Below are positions 1-5,395 of a stretch of DNA of 5,395 bases, in pieces (the stretch's first letter is position 1; every line of letters starts with the position of its first letter). The notes beneath the pieces were generated by a model, which worked only from the letters and a program-made list of their open reading frames with translations, was not told where the DNA came from and searched no databases. Source of the DNA: Bacteroidales bacterium (GTDB lineage: Bacteria; Bacteroidota; Bacteroidia; Bacteroidales; JAADGE01); the NCBI GenBank assembly GCA_024762915.1, contig JANTGL010000201.1, positions 1 through 5,395 of the forward strand, given 5' to 3'. The position numbers and the translations under genes are program-made.

Positions 1-509
1 TCGGAAATTCGATTACGGAAGGGTATGATTTAAAGACTTTTTTACCGAATTACAATCCGGTTAACAGAGGTATTTCCGGGGATCACATTGACGGGCTGAT
101 TGAACGACTTGACATAAGCCTGGGAGATGCCGAGAATGTGAAATTGTTTATTTTAATAGGAATTAACGATATCGGTGCAGGACGACCTGAAACAGCCGTA
201 AAACAGCTTTATGAAGAATTGACGGAAGCTGTTTTGAAACGAACAAAGTATGACGTATACTTACAATCAATAATACCGACTGCAGCCGGACAAAAAAACT
301 GTCCGCCCGAAGTGATTATTAATGTCAACACATACATAAAAGAATTGGCAACAGAAAACAATCTGAATTTTGTAAACGTATACCCGCTTTTTCTGAAAGA
401 ACATACGAAATACCTTTCTGATAAATATACAACAGACGGACTGCACCTCAATGAAGAGGGCTATAAAATTTGGACGGAGCACCTGAATAAAACGGTTTTT
501 AATAAATAA
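1..509 (+). CDS. SGNH/GDSL-family hydrolase, 3' portion (5' end cut by window)
   Basis: This is the C-terminal 168 residues of a serine esterase/lipase-type hydrolase of the SGNH superfamily. The reading frame is open from base 3, and the true start lies upstream of the window. The GTG at 138 is an internal Val codon, not a start. Counting from base 3, block I is GNSITEG with the nucleophile Ser3. Block II is NRGISGD, with Gly23 as an oxyanion-hole residue. Block III is GIND, with Asn55. Block V is DGLHLNEEGY, with the Asp145/His148 catalytic pair. All four signature residues are therefore present and the enzyme should be active. Family members remove acetyl or acyl groups from sugars, lipids or peptidoglycan, but the substrate cannot be told from this sequence. 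Any signal peptide would lie outside the window. The gene ends 72 bases before alr on the same strand. Family assignment is firm and substrate unknown. Confidence 0.88.
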   Translation, partial: GNSITEGYDLKTFLPNYNPVNRGISGDHIDGLIERLDISLGDAENVKLFILIGINDIGAGRPETAVKQLYEELTEAVLKRTKYDVYLQSIIPTAAGQKNCPPEVIINVNTYIKELATENNLNFVNVYPLFLKEHTKYLSDKYTTDGLHLNEEGYKIWTEHLNKTVFNK

Positions 510-512
510 TTA

Positions 513-530
513 AAAATTATAATTAATTTT
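513..530 (+). terminator. weak AT-only hairpin after the SGNH gene
   Basis: The arms AAAATTA (513-519) and TAATTTT (524-530) are perfectly complementary around a 4-base loop and begin four bases after the stop codon. The right arm ends in four T. With no G:C pair the stem is weak, so it may be chance in AT-rich DNA. If it works, it would be an inefficient terminator separating the hydrolase from alr. Confidence 0.2.
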
Positions 531-581
531 GACAGATTCTTTTATTAATAAACTGAAGCCATCTTTATTAATTGTTAATTC

Positions 582-1691
582 ATGATATTTAAAGGAAAAA
601 GAAAAACAGCCGCAATTGTTAGTCTTAAAAATATTGAGAATAACCTGAAACATATAAAAAAAACAATCGGGAAAAAGAAAATTTGTGCAATCGTAAAAGC
701 AGATGCATACGGACACGGGGCTCTTGCTGTTTCCGAACATTTATTACAATCCGGTTTGGTTAATTATTTCGGTGTAGCAACGGTTGAAGAAGGTATTGAA
801 TTAAGAAATGCCGGAATTGAAACACCGATTCTTTTTCTGGGAATAACATTTCCCGATCAATTTGAGTTGTCAATAAAAAATAATCTAACCGTTACGGTCG
901 GCAGTGCGGAAGATCTTATTGAATTAAATAAAGTTGCGGAAAAGCTAAATAAGCAAGCAAAATTCCATTTGATTACAGATACCGGAATGGGCAGAATAGG
1001 GGTAAGGCCCGAAGAATATCAGAACATAACACAAGCATTGATTAAATCGAAGAAGCTAAATTTTGAAGGCATTTTTTCTCATTTTTCCGATTCTTCAAAT
1101 AACGAATATTCCGAATTGCAGATGGAAAAGTTTAAAACTGCCGTTGAATATTTTGAACAGGCAGCAGGGAAAAAATTATTAAAACACATGGCAAACAGCG
1201 GAGCAATTTTAAATTTGCCGGAATCATATTTTGATATGGTTCGCCCTGGAATTATTTTATACGGCTATAAACCCTATGACAATTATAAAGATTCCGAGTT
1301 TTTTAAGGCCGGAATGACTTTCCGCACGGAAATTTCGTTTATTAAACAGGTTGAAAAAGGAACTGTAATTTCTTACGGAGCCGATACGCTAACAGATGAA
1401 AATTGTAATATTGCAACGGTTCCCGTCGGATATGCAGACGGTATTTCCAGGTCTTTATCCGGTAAAATGAAGTTTAAAATTAACGGCAAGTTTTACAACC
1501 AAATCGGAAAAATAACCATGGATCAAATAATGATTAATTTAGGACAAGATTCATATAACCCCGGAACGGAAGTTATAATTATTGATTTTGATTCGTATAC
1601 GGCTGATGATTATGCCGATTTAGCGGGAACAATTCCTTATGAAGTAACTTGTAACGTCAGTAAAAGAGTTGTTCGATATTATATAAAATAA
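582..1691 (+). CDS. alr: alanine racemase (PLP-dependent, fold type III)
   Basis: This cytoplasmic enzyme interconverts L- and D-alanine, supplying D-Ala for peptidoglycan. The 369 residues match the usual length. The N-terminal TIM barrel carries the PLP lysine Lys39 in VKADAYGHG, followed by the TDTGMGRIG segment (132-140, with Arg138, expected to contact the PLP pyridine N) and HMANSGA (202-208). RPGIILYG (221-228) precedes the C-terminal beta domain. That domain holds the second catalytic base Tyr265 in ISYGAD, the VGYADG segment (282-287) and MDQ (313-315). Lys39 and Tyr265 fall at the same numbers as in the Geobacillus enzyme, and an in-frame TAA lies only one codon upstream, so the ATG start is well supported. 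No Shine-Dalgarno sequence is seen. Ile131 sits where many alanine racemases have a carbamylated lysine. The gene is followed after 68 bases by a MurF-type ligase. Family is certain; strict alanine specificity is an inference. Confidence 0.95.
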   Translation: MIFKGKRKTAAIVSLKNIENNLKHIKKTIGKKKICAIVKADAYGHGALAVSEHLLQSGLVNYFGVATVEEGIELRNAGIETPILFLGITFPDQFELSIKNNLTVTVGSAEDLIELNKVAEKLNKQAKFHLITDTGMGRIGVRPEEYQNITQALIKSKKLNFEGIFSHFSDSSNNEYSELQMEKFKTAVEYFEQAAGKKLLKHMANSGAILNLPESYFDMVRPGIILYGYKPYDNYKDSEFFKAGMTFRTEISFIKQVEKGTVISYGADTLTDENCNIATVPVGYADGISRSLSGKMKFKINGKFYNQIGKITMDQIMINLGQDSYNPGTEVIIIDFDSYTADDYADLAGTIPYEVTCNVSKRVVRYYIK

Positions 1692-1697
1692 AGAAGC

Positions 1698-1728
1698 TTG
1701 CCGGGTCACGAAAATATTTGTACTTTAG
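1698..1728 (+). promoter_or_regulatory. candidate Bacteroidota-type promoter before murF
   Basis: A TTG at 1698-1700 is followed after 20 bases by TACTTTAG (1721-1728), which differs from the TAnnTTTG -7 consensus at one position. The spacing suits the Bacteroidota primary sigma factor. The start codon lies 31 bases further on. An overlapping AATATTTG (1713-1720) also has one mismatch and could serve instead. If used, murF would be expressed partly independently of alr. The match is imperfect, so the call is tentative. Confidence 0.4.
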
Positions 1729-1759
1729 TTGTTTAATTACACATTAAGAAAACATCAAA

Positions 1760-3142
1760 ATGATAACAATTCCATTATTAGAAGCTTGTGTTGCAATCGG
1801 AGGTAAAACGAACAAAGAAATCTCCCCGATTGACTATGTTTCGAATGTTACTCAAAATTCAAAAGAAGTTAAAGACGGAACACTTTTCGTGGCTTTAAAA
1901 GGAAATAAAGTCGACGGGCACAGTTTTATTAAAGAGGCGGAAAATTCCGGAGCTGTTGCCGCCGTAGTTGAATATGAGGTGCCGGATATTAAAATCCCTC
2001 AATTTATTGTTCCGTCAACGGTTGAAGCATTGGGACATTTAGCCCGAATTTGGTGCGGGAGATTAAACATTCCCGTAATTGCCGTTACCGGAAGTGTCGG
2101 AAAAACAAGCACGAAAGAGTTGATAGCCTTTACTTTAAGCCAAAAATATAAAACACACAAAAGCCGTAAAAATTACAACAATCAATTGGGTGTCCCGATT
2201 GAATTATTACGACTGGAAAGGCACCACGAATGTTCGGTTGTTGAATTCGGGATGAGAAATACAAATCAAATCAATTATCTTTCTCGAATTGCAAGACCCT
2301 CGTATTCCGTGATTACAAATATCGGTATGTCGCATATTGAAATGCTGAAAAGCCGAGAAAATATTGCTCGAGCAAAAACTGAAATTATGGAAGGCATGGA
2401 CCTTAACGGCGTTCTGATTTTAAATCGAGATGACGATTTTTATGATTTCATGGCCAAAAAAGCAACATGTAAAATCATAAGTTTCGGAAAACACAAAGAT
2501 GCAGATGTCAGAATTTCTGAAATTCAACTGAGCGAAAAGGCACACCCGACATTTAAATTAAACGATCTTTCAATTACCATGCATAATTGTGTGGGAAGAT
2601 ATCATGCTTATAATGCGGCTGCAGCTTATATTGTTGCAATGGAAACCGGGTTAAAGAAGGAAGATGCGGCGAAAAAAATATCAACCTTTAAAACACCTGA
2701 AAAAAGAGGCGTTGTCTCATTTTTAAAAAACGGAGCATTGGTATTAGACAGCACATACAGTGCTGCACCCGATTCGATTAAAGCTTCTTTGGATACCTTA
2801 TCCGAGTTAACCGGACGCGGAAAAAGGACGATAGCCGTTATTGGCGAAATGGTTGAATTAGGGGAACACAGCGAAGAGGCACATAAATATATCGGAAATT
2901 TCATTGCAAAATTAAAACCTGAAATAGACTTTCTTTTTACTGTAGGTAACTATGCTCAATTCATTGGTAAAGAGTCCGACAATAAAAATTGGAAACATTT
3001 TAAAGATTCAGAATCCGTTTCAAAATATTTGATTGAAATACTTGAAAATGAAGACATTGTCTTGCTTCAAGGATCAAATAACATCAACTTGGAAAGTGTC
3101 GTTGATGATCTGGAAAAAACCTTTGGTGTAAAAGGAAAATAA
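1760..3142 (+). CDS. murF: MurF-type Mur ligase (UDP-MurNAc-tripeptide:D-Ala-D-Ala ligase), divergent
   Basis: MurF is the cytoplasmic ATP-dependent ligase that adds D-Ala-D-Ala to UDP-MurNAc-tripeptide, the last soluble step of peptidoglycan precursor assembly. The 460 residues show all three Mur ligase domains. The N-terminal UDP-substrate domain spans about 1-100 and includes DGTLFVALKG (39-48). The central ATPase domain has the P-loop TGSVGKTS (110-117, Lys115), NYNNQLGVP (138-146), Glu163 in VEFGM, His192 in TNIGMSHIE, and Lys206 in IARAK, the usual carbamylated lysine. The C-terminal domain starts near Arg316 and includes IGEMVELGEHSEEAH (361-375). Several normally conserved spots differ: GRYHAYN (279-285) for GRHNxxN, DSTYSAAP (330-337) for DDSYNANP, and QGSN (437-440) for KGSR. 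An A-rich leader replaces a Shine-Dalgarno. It follows alr by 68 bases. Mur ligase membership is certain and MurF is the best subfamily, but the altered residues leave the exact peptide substrate open. Confidence 0.87.
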   Translation: MITIPLLEACVAIGGKTNKEISPIDYVSNVTQNSKEVKDGTLFVALKGNKVDGHSFIKEAENSGAVAAVVEYEVPDIKIPQFIVPSTVEALGHLARIWCGRLNIPVIAVTGSVGKTSTKELIAFTLSQKYKTHKSRKNYNNQLGVPIELLRLERHHECSVVEFGMRNTNQINYLSRIARPSYSVITNIGMSHIEMLKSRENIARAKTEIMEGMDLNGVLILNRDDDFYDFMAKKATCKIISFGKHKDADVRISEIQLSEKAHPTFKLNDLSITMHNCVGRYHAYNAAAAYIVAMETGLKKEDAAKKISTFKTPEKRGVVSFLKNGALVLDSTYSAAPDSIKASLDTLSELTGRGKRTIAVIGEMVELGEHSEEAHKYIGNFIAKLKPEIDFLFTVGNYAQFIGKESDNKNWKHFKDSESVSKYLIEILENEDIVLLQGSNNINLESVVDDLEKTFGVKGK

Positions 3143-3199
3143 AAAAACCGATTGATACTTTTCTGCATACAGATATATAAAACGACGAACCCTAATAGC

Positions 3200-3224
3200 T
3201 CCGTCAATACGGATGACTGGCGGA
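3200..3224 (+). other. small imperfect hairpin in the gap after murF
   Basis: The 143-base gap between murF and the next gene contains TCCG (3200-3203) and CGGA (3221-3224) as outer arms. TCA and TGA form inner arms on an asymmetric internal loop. An alternative fold pairs CCGTCA with TGACTGG using one bulged base. An AT-only inverted repeat (AAAATTT/AAATTTT, about 3227-3245) follows. This could be a weak terminator or an RNA leader structure, but it has no T-tract directly after the stem. No convincing promoter was found in this gap. Confidence 0.2.
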
Positions 3225-3285
3225 ACAAAATTTCAATAAAATTTTTATAATTACCGAAAATCAAGGAATATAAAGAACAGTCGGA

Positions 3286-4245
3286 ATGAATTTTTTTTAT
3301 AAAAAGAAATACCTGATACTTTTATTTACACTTTTATTATTTTTCGGTAAAAATTGTTTTGCACAGGATTATCGTTGGTGGAATGCTAAACATAATTGGG
3401 ACGGAGTTACATCTTGGAAGGATTATATTATCACAAAACCCAAATACATGGGACCCAATGCTTTACCGGTGCCGAACATTAAAAACGGAACGATATCAAA
3501 AAAAGCATATTTCCAATTTGGTTTAGAAAAACATAGTTCTTCCGGAGACAAAACAGAAAACCTATATACAGCATTATTTATTCCTCTTTACAACCATCGT
3601 GTCGGATTAAATATTGAGATTGTCCCCGTTGAACACTATAAAACGGATACGATTACAAGAGATATTAGATTTGCTCGAAATATAACCGGTGAAGGTTTTG
3701 CCGTCGGAGATTTTTATATCGGAACCTATATTCAACTAATTGAAAATAAAGAAAACCTTCCTGATGTTTTATTAACCGTAAATTTAAAAACAGCATCGGG
3801 ATCAAAGATGTCAGATGCACGATATACAGATGCTCCCGGCTATTTCTTTGATTTATCTTTTGGTAAAGAATTTTGTTTAAACAAGGAAAAAAAGCACTTT
3901 ATCAAACCCGGAGCAATGATTGGTTTTTATTCCTGGCAAAATCAAGGTAACGGGCAACAACAAAATGACGCTTTTCTTTTTGGACTCGGAATTGATTTTG
4001 GTTTTCAAAAATTTGACATTACAAATTCAATAGGAGGTTATATAGGATATTTGGAGGATGGGGATAAACCGGTTGTTTACAGAACAATATTGAGAAATAA
4101 ATCTGATAAAATCTTTAATTACGAATTGAAATTTCAGCTTGGCCTGCATGATTACCAATATACATCTTTAAGGCTGTCTTGTATTATTGATGTATCAAAA
4201 TTATTGAAAAATCATCAAAACAGAAAAACGATAAACAAAAAATAA
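3286..4245 (+). CDS. exported protein of unknown function, possible outer-membrane beta-barrel
   Basis: I do not recognise a characterised family for this 319-residue protein. The N-terminus is a clear Sec signal peptide: a KKK basic stretch (6-8), a Leu/Phe-rich core (about 9-20) and a likely signal peptidase I site after Ala26 in NCFA-Q. Cys24 is not in a lipobox, so a lipoprotein is unlikely. The mature part opens with a Trp-rich DYRWWNAKHNWDG block and is then rich in alternating polar and hydrophobic/aromatic stretches, for example YFQFGLE, ALFIPLYNHRVGLNIEI, GFAVGDFYIGTYIQLI, FLFGLGIDFGF and FQLGLHDYQYTSLRLSCII. This suggests amphipathic beta strands of an outer-membrane barrel. Against this, it ends in a Lys/Asn-rich tail instead of the usual terminal aromatic residue. 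It lies 143 bases after murF and probably forms its own transcription unit. Export is well supported, barrel topology moderately, function unknown. Confidence 0.85.
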   Translation: MNFFYKKKYLILLFTLLLFFGKNCFAQDYRWWNAKHNWDGVTSWKDYIITKPKYMGPNALPVPNIKNGTISKKAYFQFGLEKHSSSGDKTENLYTALFIPLYNHRVGLNIEIVPVEHYKTDTITRDIRFARNITGEGFAVGDFYIGTYIQLIENKENLPDVLLTVNLKTASGSKMSDARYTDAPGYFFDLSFGKEFCLNKEKKHFIKPGAMIGFYSWQNQGNGQQQNDAFLFGLGIDFGFQKFDITNSIGGYIGYLEDGDKPVVYRTILRNKSDKIFNYELKFQLGLHDYQYTSLRLSCIIDVSKLLKNHQNRKTINKK

Positions 4246-4270
4246 GAAGAGCAAAAACCCTGAAATTTAC

Positions 4271-4278
4271 TATATTTG
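4271..4278 (+). promoter_or_regulatory. -7 element of a Bacteroidota promoter for the M14 peptidase gene
   Basis: TATATTTG matches the TAnnTTTG -7 consensus of the Bacteroidota primary sigma factor exactly. It lies 25 bases after the preceding stop codon and 98 bases before the peptidase ATG, implying a 5' leader of roughly 90 bases. No clear TTTG -33 element is seen at the expected distance upstream. This site is also one of the better clues to the phylum of the source organism. Confidence 0.6.
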
Positions 4279-4302
4279 TAATTGTAAAATTGTTTTGAGT
4301 AC

Positions 4303-4312
4303 AGCAATTGCT
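4303..4312. promoter_or_regulatory. 10-bp perfect palindrome in the leader of the M14 gene, possible operator
   Basis: AGCAATTGCT is a perfect palindrome about 25 bases downstream of the -7 element, in the presumed 5' leader. Its right half overlaps TTGCTCTT (4308-4315), which is also the reverse complement of AAGAGCAA at 4247-4254 just upstream of the promoter. The arrangement could suit a dimeric regulator binding on both sides of the promoter, but short AT-rich palindromes arise by chance and no second copy is visible. Confidence 0.22.
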
Positions 4313-4376
4313 CTTTATACTCATAAGCATAAAAACGAAACACTATAACATTAATCACATTAAACAAATCAAACAA

Positions 4377-5395
4377 ATGAAAACAAGTATATCTTCAAAT
4401 TTTGATGCCGGAAACATAGAAGTTCTCAGCTCGGACAATTATAAAAACATTCAACTAAACATTAGAAAAGATACGCATTCCGATTTTTTGCAGTGGTTTT
4501 ATTTCAGAATGTCGGGTGCCAAAGGACAGGCTTGTAAGTTGAACATCATCAATGCCGGAGAATCGGCTTATCCCGAAGGGTGGGAAAATTACAAAACAAG
4601 AGCGTCTTATGACGGAGAAACATGGTTTTTAATTCCTACAAACTATACCGACGGAATCTTAAGTATGGAAATTACTCCCGAATTCGATTCGGTGTTTTTT
4701 GCTTACTTTGCACCGTTTTCTTACGAACAACATTTGAAATTGATACATCATGCACAAAAATCACCTTTGTGTACGTTGGAAACAATCGGACAAACCCTGC
4801 AAGGCAGACCGATTGACTTTCTTCGGATAGGAGACGGCGATAAGTCGAAGAAAAAACTTTGGGTAATTGCACGGCAACACCCCGGCGAATCAATGGCGGA
4901 ATGGTTTATGTCCGGACTTATAAACAGATTGTTAAACGAAGAAGATTCCGTTTCGGTCAGTTTACTGAAAAAAGCAACTTTTTATCTGGTTCCGAATATG
5001 AATGTTGACGGAAGTATTTTAGGAAATCTGAGAGTAAATGCAAAAGGTGTTAACCTCAACAGAGAATGGGCAGAGCCGAGTAAAGAAAACAGTCCGGAGG
5101 TTTTTTATGTTAAACAAAAAATGAAGGAAATCGGAATGGATTTTAACCTTGACGTTCACGGCGACGAAGCCCTTCCGTATGTGTTTATTTCCGGTATTGA
5201 AGGCATTCCTTCTTTTGATAAAAAACTGAGCGACCTGACGGATAATTTTATGAGCACATGGAAAGCAATAAACCCGGATATCCAAGATGAACACGGATAT
5301 CCTAAAAATGAACCGGGAAAAGCCAATTTAACGATTTGTTCAAAAAATTTGGGAGAAGAATTTAAATGCCTTTCTCAAACGCTTGAAATGCCGTT
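4377..5395 (+). CDS. M14 zinc carboxypeptidase, cytosolic carboxypeptidase (CCP)-like, 5' portion
   Basis: The frame runs open from ATG 4377 to the window edge (339 codons plus 2 bases), so the C-terminus is missing. An N-terminal beta-rich domain typical of CCP-type M14 proteins (about 1-120) begins with ISSNFDAGNIEV. The peptidase domain follows with zinc ligands His168 and Glu171 in RQHPGES, and His261 in LDVHGDE. Substrate-binding residues include Arg219 in GNLRVN and Asn228-Arg229 in VNLNREW, after NMNVDG (207-212). Catalytic Glu337 lies in TLEMP at the very end. The active site is thus complete. These enzymes remove C-terminal amino acids; eukaryotic relatives cleave glutamate from tubulin, but bacterial substrates are largely unknown. 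No signal peptide is seen, so it is probably cytoplasmic. The start is supported by the domain beginning and an A-rich leader, with a TAnnTTTG promoter upstream. Family certain, substrate unknown. Confidence 0.93.
   Translation, partial: MKTSISSNFDAGNIEVLSSDNYKNIQLNIRKDTHSDFLQWFYFRMSGAKGQACKLNIINAGESAYPEGWENYKTRASYDGETWFLIPTNYTDGILSMEITPEFDSVFFAYFAPFSYEQHLKLIHHAQKSPLCTLETIGQTLQGRPIDFLRIGDGDKSKKKLWVIARQHPGESMAEWFMSGLINRLLNEEDSVSVSLLKKATFYLVPNMNVDGSILGNLRVNAKGVNLNREWAEPSKENSPEVFYVKQKMKEIGMDFNLDVHGDEALPYVFISGIEGIPSFDKKLSDLTDNFMSTWKAINPDIQDEHGYPKNEPGKANLTICSKNLGEEFKCLSQTLEMP

Noticed and set aside
138..509. Separate small gene starting at GTG 138
   Set aside because: The same frame is open back to the window edge and contains SGNH blocks I and II upstream, so the GTG is an internal Val codon of a longer gene.
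527..570. TTTTGACA at 527 as the -33/-35 element of an alr promoter
   Set aside because: No acceptable TAnnTTTG or TATAAT-like element lies at a suitable distance downstream, so I could not support a promoter here.
209..740. Minus-strand ORFs over the SGNH gene and the start of alr
   Set aside because: They oppose well-supported coding sequence on the + strand and look like Cys/Phe-rich antisense translations.
2626..3264. Minus-strand ORFs over the 3' part of murF and the following gap
   Set aside because: They are antisense shadows of a clear Mur ligase C-terminal domain, with low-complexity translations and no family features.
4247..4315. Long-range inverted repeat as a transcription terminator
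   Set aside because: The arms are 53 bases apart, the right arm is not followed by a T-tract, and a consensus promoter lies in the loop, so a terminator role is unlikely.
4622..4816. Small + strand ORF of 64 codons
   Set aside because: It lies wholly inside the M14 peptidase gene in another frame and has no recognisable motif.
4672..5294. Minus-strand ORFs of 73 and 91 codons
   Set aside because: They are antisense to the M14 coding sequence, which has a full set of family motifs; no motif or initiation signal supports them.

Overview
The window looks like chromosomal DNA from a member of the Bacteroidota. It is AT-rich. A perfect TAnnTTTG -7 element (the Bacteroidota sigma consensus) precedes the last gene. 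The leaders are A-rich and lack clear Shine-Dalgarno sequences. One gene encodes a Sec-exported protein of a style common in that phylum. The phylum call is an inference from these signals; no rRNA or other phylogenetic marker is present.

All five genes lie on the + strand and the window cuts the first and last. From left to right they are: the 3' part of an SGNH/GDSL hydrolase (to 509); alanine racemase alr (582-1691); a stand-alone MurF-type ligase (1760-3142); a signal-peptide-bearing protein of unknown function, possibly an outer-membrane barrel (3286-4245); and the 5' part of an M14 zinc carboxypeptidase of the cytosolic-carboxypeptidase type (4377 to the window end). The M14 frame is open to the end of the window with no stop, so it is easily missed by ORF callers that require one. 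It has an intact active site up to the catalytic Glu, which sits 8 bases from the edge.

The clear functional unit is alr-murF. Alr makes D-Ala from L-Ala, and MurF adds D-Ala-D-Ala to UDP-MurNAc-tripeptide in peptidoglycan precursor synthesis. The D-Ala-D-Ala ligase (Ddl) step that lies between them is not encoded here. The flanking SGNH hydrolase, the exported protein and the M14 peptidase have no proven link to this pathway.

The most interesting signal is in this pair. From memory, Bacteroidota usually carry a MurF-Alr fusion or an Alr with a KAF/SYGS-type PLP motif. Here the two are separate genes in the order alr then murF, and their motifs look more like those of Firmicutes or other phyla. 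In addition, Alr has Ile where the carbamylated Lys normally sits, and MurF departs from family consensus at several normally conserved ATP- or substrate-site positions. This could mean an acquired or paralogous pair, possibly with altered specificity. No CRISPR array, tRNA, rRNA, insertion sequence or phage gene was seen. No intergenic gap exceeds about 145 bases.
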